Part shown: in pieces, positions 35,378 through 43,226 of the stretch | Layout of the letters: each line of letters begins with the position of its first letter | Numbering within the stretch: position 1 is the stretch's first letter | Source of the DNA: a virus | Length of the DNA stretch: 54,032 nt | Virus record (IMG/VR): IMGVR_UViG_3300049914_000058 | Coordinates: 1 to 54,032 of that record | Direction: 5' to 3' (one strand) | Made by a program: the position numbers and the translations under genes | The notes under the pieces: generated by a model | What the model saw: the letters and a program-made list of their open reading frames with translations, nothing else | What the model was told of the DNA's origin: nothing | Databases searched by the model: none

Positions 35378-35867
35378 ATAGTGTTTCTTACCGCTGGACG
35401 GTATCAGGTATAATTGGCGAAGCCTTAAAGTGCTATGCAACCAAAATTGGCGTTAAATAGTATCTCATAGAATATACACAAATCCATAGTTGCTATCGAA
35501 ATGGCCTTTTGTGATAGGCAGATTCTCCCAAGAGGCCGCGTTGCCAACACGACCTACACGGTCGCTACGAAGCCTGCCAAGCCCTTTGTTTGCCTTTTAA
35601 ATCGATGAACGTTCTGCCGTTGGGGTAATTTCACCCAGACGCGCCATATTGCAAAAACACACCCAGTTTTTAAACAAATAACAAGGAAATGTTCGTTTTT
35701 AAGTTAAAAACATTAACGCTGTATAACCCCGCGCAAAATGAAACATATTAAATGGAATAATTCACTTTTCGCAAAGAGGCGAAATGCGCAAATAGGCCAA
35801 AGGGAAAAGAGCGATAATACAAGACTTTATGGAAAAATAAATCTTGTTTAAAATAGCAATTTTTCTA
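35378..35867. other. Non-coding region with a GC-rich structured patch
   Basis: No open frame above about 40 codons on either strand. The middle contains a G+C-rich patch with hairpins, such as CGACC/GGTCG (35550-35564). Two AATTGGCG direct repeats lie upstream near 35416 and 35445. Downstream is TTCGC/GCGAA around 35776. No group I intron core or tRNA could be recognised. It may encode an unknown RNA or regulatory sites for the early promoter that follows at 35868. Confidence 0.4.
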
Positions 35868-35895
35868 TTGACAGCTAAAGTTTACTTGCTATACT
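35868..35895 (+). promoter_or_regulatory. Strong early-type sigma70 promoter
   Basis: TTGACA (35868-35873), 16-bp spacer, TATACT (35890-35895), about 40 bp before the ribbon-helix-helix gene at 35936. It is the best match to consensus in the window and probably drives the early/middle rightward genes. Confidence 0.75.
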
Positions 35896-35935
35896 TGCCG
35901 ATGTATTGATTAACCAATTTTTAGGAAATAGACCA

Positions 35936-36070
35936 ATGGCTAACATATATGTTGATAATGACACAAAAGTAAATCTTGACAAACTCATCGAACGAGAATG
36001 TAGGTCAATAAGCGATGAAATAAAATTTCTTATTGATAATAGGTTGGCAGAATTGGAGAAGGTAAAATGA
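35936..36070 (+). CDS. Ribbon-helix-helix (Arc/CopG-type) regulator
   Basis: 44 residues: a short beta strand (NIYVDNDTKVNL) followed by two helices (DKLIERECRSISDEIKFLID and beyond), the size and pattern of a minimal RHH DNA-binding protein that acts as a dimer. First gene after the strong promoter at 35868, so autoregulation through an operator in the leader is plausible. Overlaps the next start (ATGA). Confidence 0.7.
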   Translation: MANIYVDNDTKVNLDKLIERECRSISDEIKFLIDNRLAELEKVK

Positions 36071-36222
36071 TAACATTAGCTTTTGGTGTAACTGTTTATT
36101 TGATTCTTAAAAAAGGTGCAACGTATTTCGATATACCAGTGGCCTTATGGGTTATTTCCTTTATTTGCGATACTATTGTATTTTTTGGAACGGCTTATTT
36201 TATTTGGGGACAAGGAAAATGA
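36067..36222 (+). CDS. Small two-helix membrane protein
   Basis: 51 residues, with hydrophobic segments at about 2-14 (ITLAFGVTVYLIL) and about 26-47 (ALWVISFICDTIVFFGTAYF). ATGA overlap to the RHH gene. Inner-membrane location likely; early phage membrane peptides may affect host or exclusion functions, unproven here. Confidence 0.6.
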   Translation: MITLAFGVTVYLILKKGATYFDIPVALWVISFICDTIVFFGTAYFIWGQGK

Positions 36223-36329
36223 ATATCGAACTGATAAATAATATATTTGCAAAAAAATTTTCTTCCTCCTCCGCGAGCAGGTGCGTTTCTTCACCGGGCG
36301 CAACTGCTCGTTTGAAATCAGAAAGTTAA
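36219..36329 (+). CDS. Possible small Ser-rich peptide
   Basis: 36 residues in an ATGA overlap with the previous gene. Ser/Ala-rich, no motif. The DNA here folds well: CGAGCAG (36274-36280) pairs with CTGCTCG (36304-36310), with TGCG/CGCA inside, so this may instead be an untranslated leader of the 36356 gene. Confidence 0.3.
   Translation: MNIELINNIFAKKFSSSSASRCVSSPGATARLKSES
36274..36310 (+). promoter_or_regulatory. Leader hairpin before the repeat-protein gene
   Basis: Outer 7-bp stem CGAGCAG/CTGCTCG and inner 4-bp stem TGCG/CGCA. It lies about 46 bp before ATG 36356 in a locally G+C-rich patch preceded by CCTCCTCC, which resembles an anti-Shine-Dalgarno sequence. Confidence 0.35.
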
Positions 36330-36355
36330 AACTTTTAAAAATAAAGGAGTGTTCA

Positions 36356-37426
36356 ATGTGTCAACCAGCCGCCTTCGTAGTAGATTTTAAGGAGAAAGTT
36401 ATGAGCGAGCCTGCAAGTTTTGCCGTTACCAAAGCAAACGGAGATTATATTGCGTATTGGTCTGAAAATTCCGACAGCCACGAAGTTATCAAAAAAGAAA
36501 ACGGCCTCGATAAAATAGACATCCCGAATGTTCGGGGTGAGGCAAGACTTATTCCTTGCGAAATTACTCCGCCGAAAAACGACTTTAGACTGCCACTCGA
36601 CCAATGGATTTTTACATCGGATATATCGCCGGAATGGGCGGACATGACAGAGGTAGAAAAAGTATGCAGAAAGGTTCTACCGGACTGGCTGGCGGCAAAT
36701 GTGATATTGCCGAAACAAAAATACGACACTACGAATAAGTATTATGCTGCAATTTGCGGCACGATTAACTATGTCTCTGGCGGCACGATTAACTATGTCT
36801 CTGGCGGCACGATTAACGAAGTCTCTGGCGGCACGATTAACAAAGTCTATGGCGGCACGATTGACTATGTCTCTGGCGGCACGATTGACTATGTCTCTGG
36901 CGGCACGATTAACGAAGTCTCTGGCGGCACGATTAACAAAGTCTCTGGCGGCACGATTAACGAAGTCTATAGCGGCACGATTAACTATGTCTATGGCGGC
37001 ACGATTAACTATGTCTATAGCGGCACGATTGACAAAGTCTCTGGCGGCACGATTAACTATGTCTCTGGCGGCACGATTAACGAAGTCTCTGGCGGCACGA
37101 TTAACTATGTCTATGGCGGCACGATTAACTATGTCTATAGCGGCACGATTGACGAAGTCTATAGCGGCACGATTAACTATGTCTATGGCGGCACGATTAA
37201 CTATGTCTATAGCGGCACGATTGACGAAGTCTCTGGCGGCACGATTAACAAAGTCTATGGCGGCACGATTGACTATGTCTCTGGCGATTTCCCTAAAAAA
37301 ATTACCGGTCATACGACGATTGTGAATTACGGTAGTTTAACTCCTGATATTCTCAAATCTTCAAAAGCCGTAATGATAGACCGTTCAAAAGATACGGTCG
37401 TCTGTTATGTGGGGAAAGACGAATAG
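36356..37426 (+). CDS. Beta-helix-like protein with 22 tandem octapeptide repeats
   Basis: 356 residues. The N-terminal domain (MCQPAAFVV, then SENSDSHEVIKKENGL, IPCEITPPKNDFRLPLDQW) matches a recurring phage protein type. From residue about 135 come 22 copies of an octapeptide of the form GTI(N/D)(Y/E/K)V(S/Y)(G/S), then a 45-residue C-terminal cap. Such regular short repeats should form a beta-solenoid with polar faces. AAAGGAG lies 6 bp before ATG 36356; a shorter start at 36401 is possible. Could be a scaffolded binding surface or host-protein decoy; function unknown. Confidence 0.75.
   Translation: MCQPAAFVVDFKEKVMSEPASFAVTKANGDYIAYWSENSDSHEVIKKENGLDKIDIPNVRGEARLIPCEITPPKNDFRLPLDQWIFTSDISPEWADMTEVEKVCRKVLPDWLAANVILPKQKYDTTNKYYAAICGTINYVSGGTINYVSGGTINEVSGGTINKVYGGTIDYVSGGTIDYVSGGTINEVSGGTINKVSGGTINEVYSGTINYVYGGTINYVYSGTIDKVSGGTINYVSGGTINEVSGGTINYVYGGTINYVYSGTIDEVYSGTINYVYGGTINYVYSGTIDEVSGGTINKVYGGTIDYVSGDFPKKITGHTTIVNYGSLTPDILKSSKAVMIDRSKDTVVCYVGKDE
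36758..37285 (+). repeat. 24-bp tandem repeat, 22 units, in-frame
   Basis: Unit GGCACGATTAACTATGTCTC plus four bases, varying only at N/D, Y/E/K, S/Y and G/S codons. Length 528 bp is an exact multiple of 24. Slippage or recombination can change copy number without frameshift. Confidence 0.95.
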
Positions 37427-37497
37427 TTGTAAATAACAGAGCAAGTTCTTTAAAATATAAATATGCCCCCAAAGCAGTTCAATCACGAATTGCTTAA

Positions 37498-37620
37498 ACT
37501 GGCCTGTGCATCACCGGCAGTACCGTTTCTCTCCTCGGCGGTATTGCTAAAACTTCTTCAAACTCCAAAAAAGACGTTTACCCATTTTGTTGAAAATCCA
37601 AAAAACAGGCCAGTATTTTT
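37498..37620 (+). ncRNA. Nested hairpin RNA element A
   Basis: ACTGGCCTGT (37498-37507) pairs with ACAGGCCAGT (37604-37613), enclosing GCAGTACCG/CGGTATTGC (37517-37547), and T6 follows. The pairing and the codon-poor open frame across it (37463-37648) favour RNA over protein. A weak promoter-like TTGTAA (37427-37432), 18-bp spacer, TAAAAT precedes it. Confidence 0.45.
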
Positions 37621-37648
37621 TAAAATTACTTTGTGGCTTTCATGGTGA

Positions 37649-37699
37649 GACTGGCCGGAGAAATTTACAAGGAAAGATAATGGCTCCGGCAGTCTTTTT
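37649..37699 (+). terminator. Hairpin element B with T run (intrinsic terminator)
   Basis: GACTGGCCGGAG (37649-37660) pairs with CTCCGGCAGTC (37684-37694) with one bulged G; T5 follows. Second of three consecutive stems that share an ACTGGC-type base. Confidence 0.7.
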
Positions 37700-37706
37700 G
37701 AAAAGT

Positions 37707-37800
37707 AAATACTGGCAACTGGCGTTTAACATACACGAACACTCCAGATTTTAAAAAATAAGCTGATGTTCGGTGCTTATTTATTTGCCAGTATTTTTAA
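37707..37800 (+). ncRNA. Nested hairpin RNA element C
   Basis: AAATACTGGCAA (37707-37718) pairs perfectly over 12 bp with TTGCCAGTATTT (37785-37796). Inside is a perfect 8-bp hairpin AAATAAGC/GCTTATTT (37756-37782). Its 3' arm GCCAGTATTTTT repeats the end of element A. Confidence 0.5.
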
Positions 37801-37918
37801 AAAATTAAAGTCCCGCGAAGGCTCGCCAGAATCGGAAGACACGCAAGCGGATTAGTTACACGACCTTAAGACCTTTGGCTGGTGGGACGGTAAACCGGCT
37901 ATTTTGAGAAGAAAGGAA
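37801..37918 (+). other. Non-coding stretch with a fourth possible stem
   Basis: GTCC(C) (37810-37814) can pair with GGGAC (37884-37888), and CGCCAG (37824-37829) with CTGGTG (37879-37884); the two compete in part. It ends at the ribosome site AAGGAAAG of the 37928 gene. No coding frame is convincing. Confidence 0.35.
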
Positions 37919-37927
37919 AGATTAAAA

Positions 37928-38128
37928 ATGCCAGGTGATTTTATTTATTGTTGTTCAAAGTGTTTGCAGAGGAAAATCCATCAGGACTGTTGTTTTCACG
38001 GAAAGGATAGTGAAATTTGTCCTGCCTATACTGAACAATGTAAAAATTTAACATCGAATATTCTACCGCCAGAGGAATACAGTATAGCAAAAGAATCACT
38101 GAAAAGAGCGGAAAGCAAAAAAATATGA
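37928..38128 (+). CDS. Small Cys-rich protein
   Basis: 66 residues. Cys in YCCSKCLQRK, QDCCFHG, EICPAY and EQCKNL suggest zinc or iron binding. AAGGAAAG lies about 8 bp before ATG 37928; the longer 37904 start is rejected. Overlaps the following membrane peptide gene (ATATGA). Function unknown. Confidence 0.6.
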   Translation: MPGDFIYCCSKCLQRKIHQDCCFHGKDSEICPAYTEQCKNLTSNILPPEEYSIAKESLKRAESKKI

Positions 38129-38253
38129 AAAAGTTTTTTTCGACTATTATAAATTTTATGTTAGGCACGATTATCTTTCTGTTTTTCGTGGGACTTATTT
38201 TGTTCGTTGCATATTACAAATATAGAAAATTTATGTTTTTTTTGAATTATTAA
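38125..38253 (+). CDS. Single-pass membrane peptide
   Basis: 42 residues, hydrophobic at about 8-30 (INFMLGTIIFLFFVGLILFV), basic at both ends. Its stop is 4 bp before the transglycosylase gene, so it could be the holin or signal-arrest partner of that enzyme. Confidence 0.6.
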   Translation: MKKFFSTIINFMLGTIIFLFFVGLILFVAYYKYRKFMFFLNY

Positions 38254-38257
38254 ACCT

Positions 38258-38707
38258 ATGAAAATCCTAAAAGCCATCCTGTTGTCGCTTGCCGTTTTAA
38301 TCGGCTATCAACCGGACTGCGAAGCTGTTGAAGTGCAGCCAGATAGTAATTCTCTGTTGAAACTAATTGATGCTATCGCACAAAAGGAATCGGGCGGAAA
38401 TCCTGATGCGGTAAATTGGCAGGAGAATGCTGTCGGCCTGTTACAGATACGACCCATAATGGTTTTAGAAGTCAACCGAATCTGCTCTTTGCTAAAAATC
38501 GATTATGACTTTGAACTTGCTGACCGCAAAAATCCGGCAATGTCAAGACGTATGGCACTTATTTATTTTTCTTTCTGCCAGCAATATTTCAATCTGGACT
38601 TTGAACAACTGGCAAGAAACTGGCAGGGGGGAATTTACGGTTATCGGAAAGTCTGCACTCGGCAATACGCAAAAGACGTTATGAAGATTTACGAGGCGAC
38701 AAAATGA
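38258..38707 (+). CDS. Lytic transglycosylase-like endolysin with signal peptide
   Basis: 149 residues. N-terminal signal (about 1-24, KILKAILLSLAVLIGY then EAVE). The catalytic motif AIAQKESGGNPDAVNWQ (E44 S45 G46) and AVGLLQI (58-64) are those of SLT/lysozyme-fold transglycosylases, which cleave the glycan chain of peptidoglycan. The final residues NWQGGIYGYRKV fit the usual ending of this fold. It is likely exported by Sec for lysis. Overlaps the next ATG by four bases. Confidence 0.8.
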   Translation: MKILKAILLSLAVLIGYQPDCEAVEVQPDSNSLLKLIDAIAQKESGGNPDAVNWQENAVGLLQIRPIMVLEVNRICSLLKIDYDFELADRKNPAMSRRMALIYFSFCQQYFNLDFEQLARNWQGGIYGYRKVCTRQYAKDVMKIYEATK

Positions 38708-39021
38708 ACAAGCGATTAAAGATTGAGAAACCTAAATTTACTTGGGCTGAATTAGGACTACTTGAAATCGAAATTGGCAAAATAATAGATTTTTATCACA
38801 AGGAATCTAATCCGATATCAAGTCAAGGAATTGAGGCGTTAGTAGATATTCATTTTAGAATCAGGCAATCAACATATTTTCACACCTTCCCTTCGATTCC
38901 TTTTATGACTAAAGAAAAATATCTAAAATCATTTCCAGAACACACCAAACTTATAGCGATGGCAGACCAGAGGAATGCGGCAATAAGGGATATAGAGAAA
39001 GGTGCTAAAAATGGGTTATAG
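38704..39021 (+). CDS. Hypothetical protein
   Basis: 105 residues, helical, with His and Phe in the centre (IRQSTYFHTFPSIPF). ATGA overlap with the transglycosylase gene. No recognised motif. Confidence 0.6.
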   Translation: MNKRLKIEKPKFTWAELGLLEIEIGKIIDFYHKESNPISSQGIEALVDIHFRIRQSTYFHTFPSIPFMTKEKYLKSFPEHTKLIAMADQRNAAIRDIEKGAKNGL

Positions 39022-39370
39022 AGAAAGAATCGAAAAAGTAGTAATCGCAATGTTTAACGCCGACAGATTATTAACTTCTATTTTAGATGAGGATGCCCTG
39101 ACTTTGGCTGATGGCAGTATGAGGTTTAGTAGTGAATGGAATGGTCTATGTGATATAGCTATGGATTTACTTGGAATGCCAAAAGACAATACCACTGACT
39201 ATGATTATTCACTTAGCGTAAATTGGCCTAAGGGGTGTTTCTGTAGAGATTTTTATATAGAGGGTTGGATAGATGGATTCAAAAATGGTCAAGAATTTAT
39301 AGATTCTTGTTATTCCGCATTAAAAGAAGTTGCCGATAACAACGAAACTTTTACAGAACCAAAAATTTGA
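39011..39370 (+). CDS. Hypothetical protein
   Basis: 119 residues, acidic, with GCFCRDFYIEGWIDGF in the second half. ATG 39011 was chosen since AAAGGTG lies 6 bp upstream; overlaps the previous gene by 11 bp. No known family. Confidence 0.6.
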   Translation: MGYRERIEKVVIAMFNADRLLTSILDEDALTLADGSMRFSSEWNGLCDIAMDLLGMPKDNTTDYDYSLSVNWPKGCFCRDFYIEGWIDGFKNGQEFIDSCYSALKEVADNNETFTEPKI

Positions 39371-39379
39371 GAGGGCAAA

Positions 39380-39493
39380 ATGAAATCACAAAAGACCCTT
39401 AAAAGAATAGCACAGCGAGACCAAGAATTAGCACGGAGGAAATACGGCAAATCGGTAGACAAAATTGAAAAGATTTATAAGGCGAAAATGTAA
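39380..39493 (+). CDS. Small basic peptide
   Basis: 37 residues, very Lys/Arg-rich (LKRIAQRDQELARRKYGKSV). GAGGG precedes the ATG by 5 bp. Its last base is the first of the next gene's ATG. Function unknown. Confidence 0.5.
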   Translation: MKSQKTLKRIAQRDQELARRKYGKSVDKIEKIYKAKM

Positions 39494-39801
39494 TGCCGGA
39501 TAAGCAAGGCCAGTTAGTAATGGACTTTACGCAGAACTGGCGAAGGTCTGACCCGAAAACTTCCGAGGATGCCGGTAAGAAAATTGAGGCAATTGGCAAA
39601 GCGGAAAGAGACAGACGAATAATCTTGGCTTGTCTGCGACAACACAATGGCTCGACCGACAAGGAACTGGCAGTATATCTTAAAGGTATTTTAACCTATG
39701 ATGAAATTCACAAACGTATGAGGGAATTGGAATACAAAAGTCTTATTAAAAAAAATGTCAATATCAGACGTGAGCATTGTTGCACAAGGTGGATACTTTA
39801 A
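39493..39801 (+). CDS. Winged-helix DNA-binding protein
   Basis: 102 residues. N-terminal RRSDPKTSEDAGKKIE is followed by a winged-helix pattern (IILACLRQHNGSTDKELAVY, then YDEIHKRMRELEYKSLI). Typical of small phage regulators or of subunits that guide recombination genes. The endonuclease gene B begins at its last base, so that insertion may have trimmed it. Confidence 0.65.
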   Translation: MPDKQGQLVMDFTQNWRRSDPKTSEDAGKKIEAIGKAERDRRIILACLRQHNGSTDKELAVYLKGILTYDEIHKRMRELEYKSLIKKNVNIRREHCCTRWIL

Positions 39802-40295
39802 TGAAGCTAATCCCATTAACGCAAGGATTATTTGCTAAAGTCGATGATGCCGATTTTGAATGGCTAAATGAAATGAAATGGCGAGCAATGGGCAAAAAAT
39901 CAAATCATAATTGCTATTATGCGATTACAGGCGATTGCAATCCCAAAAGAGGGCAAAAAACAATTTTAATGCACAGACTTATTATGAAAGCTACTGATGG
40001 CGTAGAGGTTGACCACAGAGACAATAACGGACTGAACAATCAGCGTTATAACTTAAGAGTTAGCACTCACGCGGAAAATTTGCGAAATCAAAAAATTCAA
40101 GCAAATAATAAATCTTCAAAATTTAAGGGCGTAAGCTTTTTCGGTGCAAACAAAAGCAATCCTTGGACGGCACAAATTCATTTTCACAAAAAGAAAATTC
40201 ACTTGGGTTATTTCAAATTTGAATCTGACGCCGCGAAAGCTTATGACGAGAAAGCAAAAGAGTTGTTTGGGGAATTTGCTCATACCAATTTTTAA
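39801..40295 (+). CDS. HNH homing endonuclease with AP2-type domain (copy B)
   Basis: 164 residues. Start block MKLIPLTQGLFAKVDDADFE; HNH core LMHRLIMKA then VEVDHRDNNGLNNQRYNLRV; AP2-like part FKGVSFF, PWTAQIHFH, LGYFKFESDAAKAYDEKAKE and ELFGEFAHTNF. Closest in the window to copy C at 44101 (shared NNQRYNLRV). No promoter-hairpin precedes this copy, unlike A and C; it is read from the upstream gene through a one-base overlap. Confidence 0.92.
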   Translation: MKLIPLTQGLFAKVDDADFEWLNEMKWRAMGKKSNHNCYYAITGDCNPKRGQKTILMHRLIMKATDGVEVDHRDNNGLNNQRYNLRVSTHAENLRNQKIQANNKSSKFKGVSFFGANKSNPWTAQIHFHKKKIHLGYFKFESDAAKAYDEKAKELFGEFAHTNF

Positions 40296-40306
40296 GGAAA
40301 CCTAAA

Positions 40307-42310
40307 ATGGAAATTAAAATTATTAGTTTGAAAGGTGAAGATTTCAAAGGTTTAAAATATTTTGAAATGAATCTTGACGGTGGAAGTGCAGTTATCAAAG
40401 CTCAAAACGGAGCCGGAAAAACAACTGTTTACGATATGTTTCTCTGGTTGTTATTCAACAAAGACTCTACCGGCTCGACAGATTTTAACCTGCGGCCTCT
40501 GGACGAAAGCAATCAGCCGATTAAAGGGCTTGTATTGTCGGTTACGGCAGAGCTTGAACTTGATGGTGTATCTCATATTTTCAAGAAGGAACATCACGAA
40601 AGAATAGTCAAAGACCAAATCAAGGGTTACGAGACTTTATGCTCCATAGATGAAGTGCCTAAACTCGCCAAAGAATACGCAGATTACATCAAAGAGATTG
40701 TTCCAGAAACTACCTTTAAAGTGCTGACAAACCTGCGACATTTCAACGAGGGTATAACGTGGAAAGAACGCAGAATGGTTCTTCTTGATATTGCCGGTGA
40801 AATAGGAAATCCGGACGGCTTTGACGATTTACTTGCCGCTCTTAACGGCAGGTCAATGGATGATTACAAAAAAGTTTTAGCCACGCAGAAAACAAAACTC
40901 AAAGATGAACAGGCCGAAATCAACCCGCGTATCGATGAACTCCAAAAAAGCTTAACGGCTTATGCCGGGACCGACAAGAAGAAACTCGAAAAGAAACGGC
41001 TTGACGTTCAGGCGGATATTACACGACTCAATGAGCAGCAACGAATATTATTGACACACGAAAAAGACAGGCAGGAGCAAATCGAGAACATCAACGCGGT
41101 AAAACTCCAACGGCAACAGCGGGAACTGGAACTCAAAAACGATACGTCCGGCTCGGCAAAACTGCTCGAGGAAAAAGGAAGTCTTGAAAGTGCCGTTTCG
41201 GAACGCAAAAATGCAGTTATGGCGGCACAGTCCGTTATCTCGAGCGCGAAAGCCGAACTCATTAGCAAGCAAAATGAACTCAGCAGGCTTACGGCAAACA
41301 TAAACGAAATCCGTGATAGATACAACAAAGCGTCTGATGCTCCTACAGATAATACCTGTTATGCCTGTAAACAAAAATTACCAGCCGACAAGATAGAACA
41401 ACTTGAGAAAAAGCGAAAAGCGGACCTTGCTAAAATTATCACCGAAGGCAATAAGATTAAAGAAGAAGTTGATACTTGCACATCTACTATTGCAGACCTT
41501 GAGACTGAACTTGCAAACCAACAGAAAGAACTCGAAAAAGCTCAAATCACCTTAAAGGAAGCAGAAACAACTAAGACAGAACGCTTTGCAGAGATTGATA
41601 AGCTTATCAAAAATAAACAACCGAAAAATCCTAAAGCCGACCCGGCATGGCAGGACCTCGGCGTTGAAATATCAAGGCTTGAAAAAGAACTCGGTGAATC
41701 TGTTGCAGTTCAACTACAGAAAATTGAAGCCGACCGCAAAACGAAACAGGATGAGTTGGCCGTCCTCAATAAATCTCTGGCTCAGGCAGATCAGGCTAAA
41801 CAGGCAGGAGAGAGAATAGCCGAACTTGAGCAGCAGGAAAAAGACCTGGCACAAAAAATAGCAGACATTGAAAAGCAGCTTGCAGATATAGCTAATTACA
41901 ATATGGCCGAAAGCAAACTGATTGAATCATCGGTAAACGGCAAATTCAAACATGTCAAGTTTAAGCTCTTTAATTTTCTGCTTAATGGTGAAATAGAGCC
42001 TTGTTGTGAAGCAATACTGAACGGCGTGCCTTACCCTGATATGAGTTATGGACAGAGGATATTTGTCGGCATTGATATTATCAACATATTGTCGGCTCAT
42101 TACGGCATGAGCGTTCCTTTGTTCATCGACAACAGCGAAGGTATGACATTGCCTATCGAAGCTGAAAGCCAAACCATAGAACTGTTCGCACAAAAAGGCA
42201 TATCAACTTTGACGGTAGAGAAAATTGAAGCACCCGTCAAGTCGGTAAAAACAGCAAAATCAAATTCTAAATCCAGCAAGAAGGGAGAATTATTTAATGT
42301 CAACGCTTAA
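40307..42310 (+). CDS. SbcC/Rad50-like SMC-family ATPase
   Basis: 667 residues. Walker A (KAQNGAGKTT, 31-40) in an AAA_23-type N-terminal half, a long coiled coil (about 205-530) with a zinc-hook-like CYAC at 351-354, and a C-terminal half with SYGQRIFVGIDII and Walker B-like LFIDNSE (D608, E611). Such proteins tether DNA ends and power an end-processing nuclease (SbcD/Mre11); no SbcD-like gene was found beside it, so a host or other phage nuclease may partner it. Directly followed by RecT with a 14-bp overlap, so it is likely part of the recombination module. Confidence 0.88.
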   Translation: MEIKIISLKGEDFKGLKYFEMNLDGGSAVIKAQNGAGKTTVYDMFLWLLFNKDSTGSTDFNLRPLDESNQPIKGLVLSVTAELELDGVSHIFKKEHHERIVKDQIKGYETLCSIDEVPKLAKEYADYIKEIVPETTFKVLTNLRHFNEGITWKERRMVLLDIAGEIGNPDGFDDLLAALNGRSMDDYKKVLATQKTKLKDEQAEINPRIDELQKSLTAYAGTDKKKLEKKRLDVQADITRLNEQQRILLTHEKDRQEQIENINAVKLQRQQRELELKNDTSGSAKLLEEKGSLESAVSERKNAVMAAQSVISSAKAELISKQNELSRLTANINEIRDRYNKASDAPTDNTCYACKQKLPADKIEQLEKKRKADLAKIITEGNKIKEEVDTCTSTIADLETELANQQKELEKAQITLKEAETTKTERFAEIDKLIKNKQPKNPKADPAWQDLGVEISRLEKELGESVAVQLQKIEADRKTKQDELAVLNKSLAQADQAKQAGERIAELEQQEKDLAQKIADIEKQLADIANYNMAESKLIESSVNGKFKHVKFKLFNFLLNGEIEPCCEAILNGVPYPDMSYGQRIFVGIDIINILSAHYGMSVPLFIDNSEGMTLPIEAESQTIELFAQKGISTLTVEKIEAPVKSVKTAKSNSKSSKKGELFNVNA

Positions 42311-43220
42311 TCAAAATCAGTTAGCCCCAAAAACTAAACTTGAAACAATCAAAGACGGTCTTATGTCGCAAGGTGCGATCGCCTTGTTCAAGGACAATCT
42401 GCCCAATGCGACGGGCAAGCAAGCAGAGGAAATGGCAAGGCGATTTGCGAAAATGACCTATACCGCTATTTGTCAGAATCCGTCTTTGCAGGATTGCAGC
42501 ATTAGCAGTATCGTTAGAGCCGCAAGCATATCTGCCAGCCTCGACCTTGACATCGACCCACGCGGCCTTGCTTATCTTGTGCCTTACAAAAACAACAAAA
42601 CCAATAGCATAGAGGCTCAATTCCAAATTGGCTATCTCGGCCTTATGGAATTAGCCTACCGTTCCGGCAAAATTAAAGCTATCTCTGCTCATTGTGTTTA
42701 TGAGTCCGAAAAAGGCAAAATCGAAATAATGAGAATTGATGGTAGATACACCGTTAAGCATCCATTCAGTTATGAACCGCCAACTGGCAAGATTATCGCC
42801 GTCTATGCTTCTGCTGAAATTGAAGGGCTTGGACCGCAAACAATAGTTCTGCGAACTGATGAGGTAGAAAAATTCAGGAAATCTTCAAAAGCTCCGAACT
42901 CTCCTGCATGGACGAACTTTCCAGAGGCTATGTATAAAAAAACTGCTATCCGGCAACTGGCAAAATTCCTGCCAAAATCCATCCTTGAGGATTTCTCAAA
43001 GGGTGCTGCCATTGATGAACAGGAAACCTTTGTTGAAGCAGCGACGGCAACCCAAAGCGTAATTGAGGGTCAGGCGGGTAGCCAAGTAATAAACGCAGAC
43101 TTTGAGAAAAAAATAGAGAAACCCAAAAAGGGCGGTAAAAAGCAAGTAGCATCGGAAGATAAGACGATTGCTGCACCGTCCAGTAATCAAAAAGAACAGC
43201 CAAAGCCGAACTTTCTATAG
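42297..43220 (+). CDS. recT: RecT-family ssDNA annealing protein
   Basis: 307 residues. Residues about 45-210 carry the RecT core: FAKMTYTAICQNPSLQDCSI, SIVRAASISASLDLDIDPRG, AYLVPYKN and FQIGYLGLMELAYRSGKIKA. The C-terminus is a charged low-complexity tail (KKIEKPKKGGKKQVASED). It anneals complementary single strands in phage recombination. It overlaps the SbcC-like gene by 14 bp, forming a two-gene module. Confidence 0.93.
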   Translation: MSTLNQNQLAPKTKLETIKDGLMSQGAIALFKDNLPNATGKQAEEMARRFAKMTYTAICQNPSLQDCSISSIVRAASISASLDLDIDPRGLAYLVPYKNNKTNSIEAQFQIGYLGLMELAYRSGKIKAISAHCVYESEKGKIEIMRIDGRYTVKHPFSYEPPTGKIIAVYASAEIEGLGPQTIVLRTDEVEKFRKSSKAPNSPAWTNFPEAMYKKTAIRQLAKFLPKSILEDFSKGAAIDEQETFVEAATATQSVIEGQAGSQVINADFEKKIEKPKKGGKKQVASEDKTIAAPSSNQKEQPKPNFL

Positions 43221-43226
43221 GATGTT

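Noticed and set aside
35378-35867. Group I intron or tRNA in the non-coding region
   Set aside because: I looked for intron core pairings and for a T-loop/anticodon layout on both strands and found none that hold.
36758-37285. CRISPR array
   Set aside because: Contiguous coding repeats with no spacers; likewise 51113-51346.
36677-37312. 211-residue minus-strand frame over the 24-bp array
   Set aside because: It is the antisense shadow of an in-frame tandem repeat; long frames arise in all phases of a period divisible by 3.
36744-37325. 193-residue plus-strand frame (LAARLTMS repeats)
   Set aside because: Another frame of the same 24-bp repeat; no ribosome site, and the GTI frame has proper flanking domains.
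37463-37648. 61-residue frame
   Set aside because: Overlaps a nested hairpin (37498-37613), has no ribosome site and ends at the base of another hairpin; more likely RNA.
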